Source of the DNA: Ilex aquifolium
Taxonomy: Eukaryota; Streptophyta; Magnoliopsida; Aquifoliales; Aquifoliaceae
Direction: 5' to 3'
Length of the DNA stretch: 64,000 bases
Assembly: GCA_951799425.1 (NCBI GenBank)
Contig: OX637396.1
Location: 37,006,701 to 37,070,700, forward strand
Made by a program: the position numbers and the translations under genes. Positions 1 to 22,381 of the stretch are shown one piece after another; position 1 is the stretch's first letter; each line of letters starts with the position of its first letter. The notes under the pieces are model-generated. The model had not been told where the DNA came from and ran no database searches. It was given only the letters and a program-made list of their open reading frames with translations.

Positions 1-149
1 TATGAACAGATCATTATTGAGTGTCTAGTAGACTCAAGGATCTTAATAGCTGGCCAGTGTACTGTTTTTCTATACCAAAGTCAATGAAATGGAGAATTAA
101 ATAATGTGAATTATTTTCTCTCACTTATTAGTAGACCAGTCAATTGTGT

Positions 150-470
150 TAAGTGAGACGGGTTTGTGTCGGGTCTTAGTAAATTCGTGTCAAAAAGTAC
201 TTCACCTATACATGATTCGTTTGTTAATTCGTGTCTAACGAGTCGTGTCATATCAAGTTCGTGTCGTATATGAATCATGTATAAAAGATATATATACAAA
301 TCGTATTGTATATTTCTTTTAATTGGTTTCACTCAAACTCGATTAATTTATTAATCGTGTCGTATCGGATCTGCTCGTTTACGAAACAAGCACTCGAACT
401 CTCTAATTTCGTATCGTGTTCGTGCCGTATTAACGAGTCGTATCATATTTTGACACCTCTATTTATTAGT
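150..470. repeat. Degraded hAT-type MITE remnant
   Basis: The block is rich in CGTGTC/GACACG words and ends in TTTTGACACCTCT. It resembles the better preserved elements at 3359 and 9673, which end in ACACCCCTA or GACAGCCCTA. No clear left terminus or target-site duplication is seen, so this is a decayed family member by similarity only. Confidence 0.4.
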
Positions 471-2930
471 CATACTATCGACAAGGGTAAAGCTGAAAAT
501 CCAAAAATTTGGCGAGGGGAGGGGGCGATTATGATTTTAATTGACTGATAATATATAATCAAGGAGGTCCAAATTGACAATTTTAACATTTTAGGGGGCC
601 TTCAACTAGTGTCTAGAAAAATAACAGTAATTGGCATGGCTAAAAGCGTAATTCTAAAATTTGTAGTATACGTGCACACGCAAGCATGTTTGCAGGAACA
701 GTTTTTATCAAGAAAAGACTTGTTTGACTATGGATTCGTCATACTATATACTATCACTGTTATTAGTTTTTTTACCCCTATTTTTTTAGCATTTTTAAGT
801 AGTATTTTTTTGTGCTTCTATTTTATATTTTTATATTTTTTGTATTTTTTCTTTCTCCAACTTAATAACATATATATAGCAATACACTCTTGCTGCCACG
901 ATTCACTGAGATTTAACTATTTGTCGCTCCGATTCGTTCTTATATATATAACAGTACACATATGTACATTATAAATGTATCATCTATATTTATAATCGTA
1001 TAGCAGTTGAGTAGATAACATCAGTGTAGTGAGGAATTGAAGATAAAGTATAGGAGGGCCGAGGGCAAGAAGTATATGGATATGCTCATTTTTCTCTCTT
1101 TGGTATATATAGGAATTGAGTCGGATATGGAGCTTTAAGACCAACTATCGTTGGACAAGCGATGTAAAATGCAAGTATTAGTAAGTTATGTCGTATAAAA
1201 ATTATTTTCTCAGAAAATTTGTCCCTATAATGAAATCTTGAAAAAGTAAGTAGTAGATAGTATTAGTCGTATTTTAAAAAAGCCGATTCTCATACCTGAT
1301 TTTGCAACATGTCATTTGGATGAATGAATATTTGTCCTTATTTTACACCCGATCCCATCTACAAATCTAATAATTTGTTACTGCATATGTTGAACATAAG
1401 TGATAAGGACTATCTTTCTTAAGTGAGTTAAAAATTGTACATCGCAATCGAGGATACTTTGCTTCGTCACATGATCACTTAGGTTCATTGAATGACAAAA
1501 TCCCTTAACTTCACTTGAAGAGCAATTTATAAACAAAACGAACTCGACACGACGCAAACATACACAAATAATTTTGACACAACACGCTTTAGATACAACA
1601 TAACTCATTGACAACCCAATTCTCATCGCAAGTACTTACAAATGTCATGATTGAGATACATACTGATTAATCCGACGTGCATGATTTGTTAATGATTACG
1701 TTCATTCCGAATTTATAATTTACTTCCAAATTCTAATGGTGCATGATTAGAGAAGTTCTCAAACATGGTAAAGATACATTGTGAAGTAGCGTAGATGATG
1801 CTGGTCAGAACAGGAGGATGGTCTACTAACCGAAGTGGGTGAGCTAATAAAGTAACTTATCCTGCCCCATTTGAACCTTGTTTGGGGGACACAAAGAAAC
1901 CATAAATTTCTGCACACATCTGAGGTTTTTTAATGATTGATAATAATCCTGTACCTGGACATTTTGTTGTGTTGATAAGGTCACAACAAGGGCATCATTC
2001 AATGGGCCATACTGTCATTTATACTAGTGAAGGGCACCAGTTTTAGTCCAAAGACAATTACTTGTCATTATGAGATAGTCTGGAGGGTTGTTTACGTTTT
2101 AACCCCAAGTTCGTGAGGTTTGAATCTTGCCAGAGTCGAGATTCGTGTGTGATGGAAAACGATTGACTTTTACTTAGAGTTGCAAATGAATCGAGGTGTT
2201 CGCTTCATTTATAGGGTTGTAAATGAATCAAGCTACTCATGAAGTAGTTTGGAGTCACCTCGACTAAAAACTCGTTTTTGTTTGTTCATCATCGAGACAA
2301 TCCCGGGCCCTATTTTGAAGCTCAATTAACGAACAAGTCAATCTACAACAATTACTCGTTTTGGTGAACACACACATAAAAATATACCTTTAGAATTAAA
2401 TAGTAACACATGATATAGGTCATAGATTATATAAACAAGCTAAACTTCAACAAAATGTTTCAAAATCTATGCTGATCGCCATTTGATTCCAATCATTCTT
2501 TGCGAACGAATTAATCGAGACCAAAAGCTCTGGTGCTTGGCTCAATTAGATTCATTTGGACTCTTATCCTTACTAAAATTTGATTTCGATCCTTAAAAGC
2601 AGGTTAATGACTTTAACCCCATTTTCTTTTAAGAGTCAGTTAGACATAGAAATATATCTATAAATTTCTTTTTAGACTAAAATTGAATCATTCATAACAA
2701 TAACATATTAGCAAGCACACCAAGTGCATCAATTATTTTATTTTATTTTTTAATAATAGAATTATTTCATATACATCATATCATGGAATTTAGATGATGA
2801 CTCACATAATGAGGAACCAAACAGAGGGTGCTCTGAATTGAGGAGGCAAAGCAAAGAAAGGCCCATGTTTCTTCCATGTGGGTATTGTTCCCTTCCATGT
2901 GCATTTATGTCCTCTCTCACTACCTTCTCT

Positions 2931-2971
2931 CCCCCCCCCCCCCCGCCCCCCCCCCCCCCCCCCCCCCCCCC
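2931..2971. repeat. Poly-C tract
   Basis: Forty-one positions are all C except one G at 2945. This is an extreme homopolymer in otherwise AT-rich DNA. Its length is unreliable in sequencing and its biological meaning is unknown. Confidence 0.9.
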
Positions 2972-3358
2972 TACCCTTTAATCAGCATCCCCATCTTGCT
3001 TGGCTTTCAATGATTTTGGAGGAATTTTAGGTTGGGTCCCTTATTTATTGACTTTATTCTCAAAATATGAGGCTTTGGTCTATTACTTGGCACATATCCT
3101 ATGTAGTGCTAGAAATAATAAAGTTTTTTTTTTTTGAATCTGAATCCTCTAGAGTTGGACCAAACTTTGGAGTGCAGAGATGGACTTAATACAAGTGCAA
3201 GATGAGAATTATGCTATTGAGATTTAATCGTATCTCTTGGTATCAATCGTGTGTGAAATGAGACATTGGAGTTTGTTTAGGTGGTGTGACTAAATTTTGA
3301 TTGCGGGATTTTCCGCGCGAGTGTTGATAAAATAAAATGCCCCATTTAACCCTTAAGA

Positions 3359-3677
3359 TGGGGGTGTTAATCTTTGAGTTTTGTGAGCTTAAGCTCGAGT
3401 TTGTTGAGTTCGTTTTTTTAAACGAGTCTAAAAAAATGTTTAAGTTCAGTTTTTTTAGAACTCGAGCTGAACCTGAGCCCGGGCCAAACCCGAGTAACTC
3501 GACTATTTTATATATAAATGAGTCGAACTTTGCAAGCTTAAGTTGAGCCTTTAAGGCTCGTTTTTTTAAACAAGCCTAAAAAATTGTTCAAGCTCAACTC
3601 GTTTAGAACACGAGTCAAGCTTGAGCCAAATCTTATCAGAACCGAGCCTGAGTAATTTGTCTCGATTAACACCCCTA
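3359..3677. mobile_element. hAT-type MITE (319 bp)
   Basis: The ends are inverted: TGGGGGTGTTAATC on the left and GATTAACACCCCTA on the right. They are flanked by 8-bp direct repeats with one mismatch, CCTTAAGA at 3351-3358 and CCTTCAGA at 3678-3685. An 8-bp target duplication with TAGGGGTG-like ends is typical of hAT elements. The interior is non-coding and full of CTCGAG/AGCTCG words. Confidence 0.75.
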
Positions 3678-3724
3678 CCTTCAGATATGAAGCATAGAGT
3701 CTGTATTAGAGTTTTCATTCATGA

Positions 3725-4070
3725 AAGGAAAAATTATACTTTGACCTCCTAAACGATGAACTTGATTTTACTTTGTCCCTTAAACTAATGAATTTTTAAC
3801 AGTGCCTCCTCAAGTACTTGGATTACTTCACATTAGCCCAAATATGTATGCCTCTTTTTTTGGACGGAAATTGTGGGGCAAAGTTAAAAAAAAATCACAT
3901 AGTTCAGGTAACAAAATAAAATAAGTTTTCATTAAAATTGTAACGGACAATAATTATTGAGGTAAGTGAACTTAATCACATAGTTGAAGGTGAAATGTGA
4001 AAAACATGATAATTGAGAGGACAATTTGAAAAAGTGTCATAATTGAGGGGTCAATGTGTAATTTTTCCTT
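3725..4070. repeat. Foldback MITE-like element
   Basis: The left arm begins AAGGAAAAATTATAC and the right arm ends TGTGTAATTTTTCCTT, its imperfect inverse complement, and the inverse match extends inwards. The structure is that of a non-coding foldback MITE. No convincing target-site duplication was found. Confidence 0.5.
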
Positions 4071-4704
4071 AATGAAATACTATTTTATTTTTATCCTTGT
4101 TTGATTCGGGTGAGATAAATTTTTAAAAAAGGTCAATGAAGAATAGAGATAAATATGAAAATTAAAACTTAATTTTTGTTGACATAGCCCCAAATTATCA
4201 CGCACAATTCTCAAGGGGAGTCCTTGTAATTTCTAAAATGTGGTGGGGATCTTCATAATTTATTTTCTCAAAACTTAGGGGATGCTAGTATAATTTATTT
4301 GGTCATGCCACCTACCCAAATTTTCGAATATTATGTTTTTACAATAATAGTTATATTCCAAATTCCAAAAGAAAAAAACAAACGTTGTCTGATATTCGAA
4401 CGATACAAATTCCCTCTAGTATATTTTACCCAAATATCTTTCAATGGTCCATCACAATTCATTACTTCAAGCGGAAACTAACGATACGAATGTTGGTCCC
4501 TTATGAATACATGATGAGTAGCTATCACTAAAAGAAAACGAAGTGAAAACATCTTCCAAGACATCTAACTACTTATTGGGGCTACTTAAAGAAAAGGGGA
4601 TAATCACATTGATCTAACTTAAAAGAAGTAACTAGAGGCGGTCCCATGCAATGCACAAAATTGACACTCCCCAATTCTTGTACATTTCTTGACCCCATCA
4701 TTTA

Positions 4705-7700
4705 CACTGTGTTTGGTACATGGTATTAGACCTTAGGAATGGAATGGTCATTCCTTAGTAATACCAATTCCTTTGTTTGGTTTGTGGGATTAAAATTCCA
4801 TTCCTATTCCTAAGGAATAACTAATCCCATAAATCATGGGATTGACCATTCCCAAATAAACCATGGTATTCTCCATTCCCAATCCCTGGGTAACAGCTCA
4901 ATCTATCTGGAAAAAAAAAAAATCGATCGCTGTTTGCTCCCGCATCAGTCTCTCTCGTCTCTCGTCTCTCTCTCTCGCACACTCTCATCTGCATCTCTCT
5001 CTCACTCTCTCTCGCACACTCTCATCTGCATCTCTCTCTCACACACTCTCATCTGCATCTATGGCGTCCCCCTCATTCCCTCCCTATCACTCTCTTCGGT
5101 GAAGCAATGCACCAGATCCACGACCAAGACCAAGACCAGATCAAATTCGATTTTTGCAACAAATCTCAGGTAATTTCTCTCTCTTTTCACTACTGTTCTT
5201 TATTTTCAAGGTTTCGACACCACCTACGAAACTAATCCTCTGCACCGATACAAATGTAATTGGGTTGTGGTGATTTGGGTCTTGCTTTGAAAGTGTTTGA
5301 GAAAATGTCCGACAGAAGCATTTTCATTTTACTCACATAGATTGTGCTCGCAAATGGCTATTTTCAAATATTTGATTTCGTTTTCAACTGAATATGTGAG
5401 GAAACAGAAACATATGCAACATTAATATGCCAATATCAACACTAACGGTGATCTCCTTTTGTTGTCCTGTGCTTTCTTTTATCCAGGATCATCTCTTCCG
5501 AAAGCTGCTTGCTGCAATTTGGTATGTACAACGGCATCCATGGTTTGTTTGAATTGGGTTTGTGGAATGTTGTATCAAATTTCTCTTTGTGTTTAAGTAT
5601 AATCATCGTTCAGCTTCTATTGATCTCTACTATTTAATTAACTGTGTAATTGCATTGAAAATGCTTGTTTTTCTTAGCAAACAGTGTGTATTGGCCTCCA
5701 GTAGTATATTTGCTTGCCGTTTGAAAGATGGTCTTGATATCTTTGATGATAGACTGCTTTCTACTTATTTTTTTGGAACCTCAAGGGTGAAAAACATTGT
5801 ATAATAAGAGTATACAAGTACATATAGGTTGACAAGTTTGTTTGAAAATTCTAGTTGAGAAATTTCGATTTAGTAAGTAAATCGACTGTTGCTTCGGTAA
5901 TCTCGGTCCACTTGATTCAGAGAAGCTCCATAGCTAGCCCACAATTTAGAGGCTCTGCATATCTTTTACAAGAAGGTTGTTATCATGAAATGCTAATGTA
6001 ATCTCTGAAATGGACAATACAAGGCAATTATGAAGAAAACATTTTTCGGTCATTGGGAACATGGTAATAGGTAGGTATTCAGAAGATTGTTGTAATCAAC
6101 AAGTAGAATGAACAGAAAGTTAGAACAATACAAACAGAGGCTACACATTTTGAGCATTAACTAAACAGGATATTCACCGTCTTCAACTGCTTATAAATAG
6201 ACAAACCAAGTGTCCATCGGCGATCAGCCTCGTGAATGGACGTGCTCGAGTGATTGTTTCCATATTTGGTGTTCATTGTTTGCACTGATTGACTCTGCTT
6301 CAGGTTCTACATCCCAAATACTGATTTTTTCTTTGTATTTTTTTGTGACAGTTATGGCTCGTTTAAGTCTAGCAAGAAGGAAAATGATAAAGAAGAAGAA
6401 ATTGATTGCATTATTTGTGTTGTGGACCAAAATTATGCATTTAGTCAATTATTTTTTTCATATGATGTCTACTGTCATCCTTTACTATATGAGAAAAAAA
6501 TCATTAAGAGGTCAAAGGTATCACAATGACTTCTTTGCAAGGAGGACTATTATCTATGACTATGCTTATGCGAGTGATGACGCATGTGTTTCTCAACTTA
6601 GGATGAATAGACGAGCATTCATTAGGTTATGTTTCATGCTTGAGACAATAGGAAAGTTAAAACGTACCAAAAATATGGAGATTGATGAGCAAGTGGCTAT
6701 TTTCTTGCATATCCTTGCACATCACGTGAAAAATCGAGTTATAAAACAACGATTTAAGAGATCTAGTGAGACTATTAGTAGGCACTTTCAGAATGTATTG
6801 AATGTTGTGATAAGATTGCAAGGCCATTTGCTCAAGACTCCCGAGCCAGTACTAGAAGATTCCACAGATGAGAAATGGAAGTGGTTCAAGGTACTTAACC
6901 TTGTCTAAATTAATTTCCACTTGATTTTTGAATTTTTATGTTCACGCATTTAAACCTATTTGGAAATATGATTTCTACTTGATTTTTGAATTTTTAGGGT
7001 TGTGTTGGAGCCTTAGATGGGACATATATAAGTGTTCATGTGCCAACTGAGGACAAGCCTAGGTATCGATTCCGGACAAGAGATATTGCTACTAATGTCT
7101 TAGGAGTATGCTCACAAGACATGGGCTTCATTTATGTATTACCTGGTTGGGAAGGGTCAGCGGCAGATGGTAGGGTGCTTAGAGATGCCATGATTAGAAG
7201 GAATGGGTTGGTGGTGAATCGTGGTACCTACTACCTTGTGGATGGGGGATATACCAACGGCGAGGGATTTCTTGCTCCATTTAGAGGTCAAAGGTATCAC
7301 TTAAAAGAATGGAGAGATGGTCACCAACCTAGGACACCTGAAGAGTTCTTTAATATGAAGCATTCTTCTGCTAGAAATGTAATTGAAAGATGTTTTGGCC
7401 TGCTGAAGAAGCGTTGGGCTATTTTAAGAAGCCCGTCTTTCTATCCCATCAAAATACAGAACCGTATAATAATAGCTTGTTGTTTGTTTCACAACTACAT
7501 TAGGGATCAGATGCCAATAGACCCAATCGAGGCGGAGGTAGATGCAGCAGGTCTCGTGGTGGAAAATGATGCACATGATGATCGTATTACGACGGTTGAA
7601 ACATCCAACGAGTGGTCAACATTTAGATTGAATTTGGCAAATAAAATGTTTGATGAGTGGAGAGCAAGTAGACAAAGAGTGTAATTTTTTGTACCTATAT

Positions 7701-8386
7701 TTGATAATGGTTTTGTTTCTTGGAATTCTACCTCCAATGTTATTGAGATGAAATGAATGGAATTTAAGAATTTCTGTTTTTATTCAACTTGTTTTTGTTT
7801 TCTATATACTGTTGATTATTTTTTAGACTTGTTTTTTATTGATTTATTTTTTGGTTCAACTTACATGTTCGGATGAGATTCTTAGTTGTCTTGATAGTTT
7901 TTTTTTTTTTTGGGTTCGCACACGTGCTCTATTGAATTCATAAAGAACTATAATTGTTTATTTGAAATGAATGACCAATTTTGAATAATTTTTTATTTTG
8001 ATTTTTTTTTGTGAACCTATTTTTGAAGGAATTTGTTCTCTAATTTTTTAAAATTTATAGGAGTTTAATTTTTTTCAATGGATTCTCATTTTTTTAATTA
8101 TAAAATGTTTTACACAACTTTTAAAGGCAATCGCAATCACAAAAAAAATTGTTATTAATTATTTTTAGTCACTTTGGATGTTTTGGTTAAATTTGATTCC
8201 ATTCCAATGAAAAAATTGTTTTATCCAAACATAAGAATGGAATGAACATTCCATTCCAACCCTTAATCCTAAACAGCTGCCAAACATTGGAATGGTAATG
8301 CGCATTCCATTCCATTTCCAAGTTCATTCCATTCCCAAATTCATTCCATTCCTACTGAAAAGCATTACCGCGTACCAAACGCAACG
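4705..8386 (+). mobile_element. Complete PIF/Harbinger DNA transposon
   Basis: A 3.68 kb element bounded by terminal inverted repeats CACTGTGTTTGGTAC (4705-4719) and GTACCAAACGCAACG (8372-8386). It is flanked by the 3-bp target duplication TTA at 4702-4704 and 8387-8389, the hallmark of PIF/Harbinger insertion. Subterminal regions repeat GGAATGG/CCATTCC words. Inside is a two-exon transposase read on the plus strand. A CT-rich, exon-like leader near 4.93-5.17 kb ends at a plausible splice donor (CAG/GTAATTT at 5169/5170). The second Harbinger protein (Myb/SANT-like) was not found, so independent mobility is uncertain. Confidence 0.88.
6354..7684 (+). CDS. PIF/Harbinger transposase (HARBI1/ALP1-like nuclease)
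   Basis: The proposed coding exons are 6354-6890 and 6998-7684, joined across a 107-bp GT-AG intron, giving about 407 residues. The second exon opens in frame with GCVGALDGTYI, the first catalytic block of the DDE_4 endonuclease. The likely triad is D186 (ALDGT), D261 (VDGGY) and E309 (NVIERCFG), all present. The first exon holds the basic, helical N-terminal region (RRKMIKKKK, then SSETISRHFQNVL) expected of the DNA-binding half. No stop or frameshift interrupts either exon. The ATG at 6354 follows a possible acceptor (GTGACAG), so an upstream coding exon or a longer reading frame from 6210 cannot be excluded. It lies wholly inside the Harbinger element and would act on its own terminal repeats. 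Domesticated ALP1-like genes are an alternative, but the intact ends favour a transposon gene. Confidence 0.88.
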
Positions 8387-8389
8387 TTA

Positions 8390-9664
8390 GAGTATTAGAT
8401 AAGAATTATAGTGAATTATAGAGGGATACAAATAACTTTTTTTACATTTCATGATCCCTTCATTTTGAATATTAGATAAGAATTATAGTAAATTAGAGTG
8501 TGATACAAGTAAATTTTTAAAAATATTTTGAATGAGTAAGATCTCTTTTTTGGGTGTAAAACCAAGGTTTGAAAAGTTTTGTTGAAAAGTCAGAGTTAAA
8601 AAAGTTTTTAAAACCGTTTGAAATGTTCCTGAAAAAATCGATTTTTCGTGGATAAAGCCGATTTATCAGTTTTTCCTTAGTCCTTATAGAAGTTGACCTG
8701 ACCCAATAAACTGATGAAAATGTCGTATAATAAGTCTGGATTCAAACGGACTAGACTTAGTTTCAATCTAACTTGTGCTAAGTTTTTTCAGCCCCCCAAA
8801 CAAAGAAGAATGGCTTATGGGCTAGGCCTTTAAAAAAGGGGTTCACAAGCTTTGGGCTTAGCTATTTAGCATCGGCCACAAAAACTTTAGATTATGCATT
8901 TGGACTAAACGAGTGTTAGTCTCAAAACAAGTTTGGATTATTTAGGTTGTGAAGTCTAAGCATAAATATCTGTGAGAAGATAACATTTTAAATCAGAGTT
9001 AAAAATCAAATAAAAAAATAATTCAGAATTTTCGAACATTAACTCCATTGTAGAGGTTTGATTTAGAGCGATGATGGTAAATTTTCCTGATACATCATAG
9101 ATTTGATTCGGGAATCAAAACCTCCTTAAATTCAGAATAAAATTCACAATACTCAAAACAACATTACAAACTAGAATGAAGCTTCTTTTCTACTTATAAA
9201 TTTGCAATATTTCAAGGTTTCTTTTTACGTTTGTGAATTGATCGTATGCAGGGTACTTAGGTCACACAGCTTGAGACTAGAATGGGTCGAATTTAGATCC
9301 AAATTCAAGGTCGGATATCGGATAAGGTTCGCTGTTTTCTACTAACTAGGTGAATAAGAATTTGTCATATGATATGTCATTAATTTCAATTTCTATATAT
9401 ATACATATTTCCAATCCAATTGCGATTTGACCTGAATTTAATATAAATATATGATGATATGGATTTGAATTTCAAAAGTAATTGGGTAAAATTAAACTTT
9501 ACTTAAATTATTTGAATCGAATCAAATAATTGTACATGATTCAATTTATAATAAATTTGGTGTTAGAAATTTGTTGGGTCATGGACCCGAACTGGAGAGC
9601 TCATGATGGGTCGACCCAATTAGAGAATGCCCATAGGACATGACTCTTGTAAGAGTCTTTTGCC
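8390..9664. other. Intergenic AT-rich DNA, nothing recognised
   Basis: Between the Harbinger element and the next MITE there are only short AT-rich open frames and no splice-linked coding pattern. No repeat with clear ends was found. Confidence 0.5.
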
Positions 9665-9672
9665 GTCCAAAG

Positions 9673-10338
9673 TAGGGGTGTCAAACGTGTCGGGTTAAAC
9701 GGGTGACGGATGAAAAATATGTAAACTCGTACCCGACACGTTTAATAAACGGGTGAAAAATCTCAACCCGAACACGACCCGTTTAATAAACGGGTGACAG
9801 GACTCGTTTAACCCGTTTAATTTTAAAAAAATTATATTAAAAAAATTTAATTCTCCACTTTTTTTTTATTGCCAATTATATTTACCTCAAAAAAGAGGAA
9901 TTTTTAGCTAAATCTCATAAAAATCATACTTGAAGACTTAAAAAAAAATGAAAGAGGCAATTGCCTTTTATAGGCAACTCAATCCTCCCCATCTCCCCTC
10001 ATTTTTCAATGTGAGACAAAAACAAAAGGCATTAGTTTGCCTTTATCTTTGAAGTGCTCCCCATCTCTCCTCTTTTGTCTTTGAACTACTACTTTACTTC
10101 TTTTTTTTGTATTAATTTATTTACTTCTTTTTTTCTTGCTAATTTTTTAAAATAATTATTAATTTATTATTATATTAATTATATTTAAACGGGTAAACGT
10201 GTGATAAACGGTTTGACAGGTCTCACCCGAACACGACCCATTTATTAAACATGTTTGGCGTGTCAACCCGTTTATCACCCAAACCCGTTAAGATCTCACC
10301 CAAACCCGTTTAATTCGTGTCGAATTTTGACAGCCCTA
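9673..10338. mobile_element. hAT-type MITE (666 bp)
   Basis: The ends TAGGGGTGTCAAA and TTTTGACAGCCCTA are inverse complements apart from small differences. Flanking 8-bp repeats GTCCAAAG (9665-9672) and ATCCAAAG (10339-10346) differ at one base. The interior repeats CGGGTTAAACGGGT-like words at both ends and is non-coding. It belongs to the same TAGGGGTG family as the copies at 3359 and 16784. Confidence 0.82.
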
Positions 10339-10954
10339 ATCCAAAGGATGTATCAGTTAAACTACTAATAGACATGTCTCTCTCCAAGATACCTATATAA
10401 ACCCTAAGGCAACCAATGAACATTATCAGAAAATTCTTAACGTTAAAGTATCATACTCTCTTTCTCTCTCCTTACATAACATTGAACAAAGACTTGTGCT
10501 GTGAACATCCAGTATTAATTTGTCTTGTGTAACAACATCATATTGCTCGAGCAATAAAAAAAAGACGATTTTTAGATTCCAAAGAATGTAAAACATACTC
10601 TAACGATTTCGGATCAGAAACGAAAAACGTATGTCTTTAATCATACGCTTCCGCTTATGTATATAATTCCAAACATTTGGATATAGGCCATGAAAATGGT
10701 ATCCGTTTGCACAATTTAGATACGATTTTTTTCAATGGAATTTAGATTAGAATCGACCATATTACTCTAAATTTAATCCATTAACAAGCCTAGTTAAGAC
10801 TGATCAAAAAATTATGAACAAAACAAGAAATGAAAGCAAGAAATATCATAAGCCAAACCCACAGTAGGATTATTTATTTAATAATAATAACCATTATTAT
10901 TCTGATTATTTAGCTTGAGACACTCCACTGGAAAATAAATAAGCAAAAAAACAT

Positions 10955-20068
<9,114 letters not shown>

Positions 20069-20108
20069 ATTCCTAGTTGGTGTTGCCAATATTGCACCAT
20101 GCACCTCT

Positions 20109-20118
20109 CTTTATATAG
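20109..20118 (-). promoter_or_regulatory. TATA box of the beta-glucosidase gene
   Basis: Read on the minus strand the sequence is CTATATAAAG, about 41-50 nt upstream of the ATG at 20068. With a usual spacing of about 30 nt the start site falls near 20080, giving a very short leader. It also places the out-of-frame ATG at 20100 upstream of the transcript. This is inference from motif and spacing. Confidence 0.6.
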
Positions 20119-20119
20119 A

Positions 20120-22381
20120 GAACAAGGGCAAATAGCCAACTCTAGACAGTACCCAGTGCTATCAACTGGTCGGGTCGGATTCTTGCTACAAAACCATGGT
20201 TAGCGAGTTTGTATTGTATATTAACCCGGGTTAGTGTGGTGCACGTTTATTTACAGGTTTAGTGCATATACATATTTGTCACTCGAATCTATTAAAACTA
20301 AATATAAACCTATTAATTTTATGTCGATTTATTGTCGAGTTTCGGGATGTATGAATTGTCTGGCCTATAGCTAGATATTTTATGTTGACACATATCAAAA
20401 AGGGTTAGATATTTCCAGAGTGTATGAAGGTGATGAGAAATTAATTTGGCAATTGATGTCACTTAACTATACATGTGGATGCTGAAATTAAATGAATGAA
20501 GGTTTTATAGATTGGGTTTTTCGCATTTTACATCTTGAAAGATTTCAAGTTTTTCATTTTCCACTCTTAAATATCTTAATCCATTCACAATTTGAGATCA
20601 AATTCGATCTGAATAATTTAATTTAATTTAAATTTAATAAATTTTAACTAAATTTCTTTAAATAATTACTTAATTTATTTAATATTTATATAAAAATATA
20701 TACATATTTTGGATCGAATCATCATCGAATTCGGATCAGATATAGGTATATCCAAATCTGATTCCGTAAAATATAAGATAACGAATTCGGATTATCGGTA
20801 AAAAAATATCAATTTATATCTAGCTAATCGAATTCGGATCAAAATTCACTCCATTAAAAGACCTAATTTCTAAAAAACCAAAATTCAAGAACGTTTAACA
20901 CGACACAATCTATTCATCTATTTCAATTATTGTAACGAAGAAGTGTATAATCTTATTTTTATATTTCTTGATCTAGTATTATACGGATTGTTTTTGAGTT
21001 AAATGACAGTGTATTAGCAAAAACAAAACCCTAATGACACGATTGATTTAGAACGACATTTTATGAAACACGGATACTTCGTTGAAGTCGACGTACTCGT
21101 ATCAGATATTATATCGAATATGATATGATACTTAATTATCGGATACTCGAGAATATGTATCTGAGACACCTCTTACATTTCGATAATATTAAAAAAAAAA
21201 TACTTTGCATATACTTTTGTAATTTGAGCAACATGTATAATTTTAAAATTTAATCATTAATATCTCCTTTCAAATTCACAAAATTTCATACTACTTTGAA
21301 GAAATATAAGTGTTTTTTGTAAGTATTATCACCTTTTATATTTCAAAAGAGCATAAAATGAATCTAATACATTATAATTTTAGCAATAAATACTTCTAAA
21401 CAAATTAACCAACTAAATAAGTATTAGTTTTGATTGCTTTAATTAGTCACTTCACTTTGTAAATATACCATAATTATACGATATATACTTTTTTGAAACT
21501 AAAAAAATTGTTAATTTTTTTTATTATGTTAAACAATTATCAAAATATATAATTATTAAGTTAGTATATAATAGTTAAAAATATGAATTTTATTTTATTA
21601 TAAACATATCTTAATTGCATCCTTATCTTATTTTTAAATTTTAATGTATTATTGTATTCGTATAGTATCGTATCTCAAAAAAGTTCAAGAAAATGTGACA
21701 TGTCATTAATTTCTATTGTCTTATACAGGTATGATATAGGCCAACCACCTTAGTTTTCAGATAAGTAGGGTCACCTTAGTTTTCAGAGAAGTAGGGTCAC
21801 CTTAGATTGCAGCATGTGAGTAAATATTGAATCCAACGGTGATATTATGTCACTGTTGATGATATGGTATTATCGATCAATAATAAAACTCCAAATGGGT
21901 AATTTGAATCCCACTAGGGTTTACATAGAAAAAGAGTGAGGAGTTATGTGTTTAGGTGGCAGGTTGATTATTAATTTTGGTAGGGTCCATTTATTTATGT
22001 AAAATTTTATTATTAGTTAGTGATATCACATCATATTGTCATGTGATATCATTGTTGTAATGAATATTTCTCGTAGAAGGGAGACTACAAGAGAAGAACA
22101 TGCTCATCCCCAAAACCCCACTAACATCATGACCCAATTTGGAGGGTATTTATTAGGAGAAAAAACAAACAAACAATCAATGGACGCACAACAATTTACC
22201 ATGCTGCTAGATTGAAAAGGAATAAAGTACAAGATACATACACCATTCAAACATCTTTGGTAAAAAAAGGGATAAGAAGAAACAAACATATAAAGAGAAT
22301 CGCAAGTAACACGCATAGCAAAGAATTACATAACAGACCATGATTGTCAAAAGCGACGTTGGTTGAGGCAAATTTCAACTC
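20120..22381. other. Upstream intergenic region of the beta-glucosidase gene
   Basis: The region is AT-rich with no coding pattern. A short direct repeat (CACCTTAGTTTTCAGA.AAGTAGGGT) occurs near 21.75-21.80 kb. Part of 21.06-21.18 kb resembles the GACAC/TCGGATA-rich sequence of 24.18-24.31 kb. No promoter element other than the TATA box could be assigned. Confidence 0.5.

Larger units (their letters stand above)
1..3350. other. AT-rich intergenic DNA, no gene seen
   Basis: Only short, low-complexity open frames are present and none resembles a known protein. The stretch contains a degraded hAT-type repeat near the left edge and a long cytosine tract near 2.95 kb, annotated separately. Nothing else is recognised. 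Confidence 0.6.

Noticed and set aside
2931..2971. Poly-C tract as a biological signal
   Set aside because: A single homopolymer with one interruption, most prone to sequencing error; nothing around it suggests function.
6224..6448. Minus-strand open frame opposite the transposase
   Set aside because: It is a shadow of the Harbinger coding strand with no motifs of its own.
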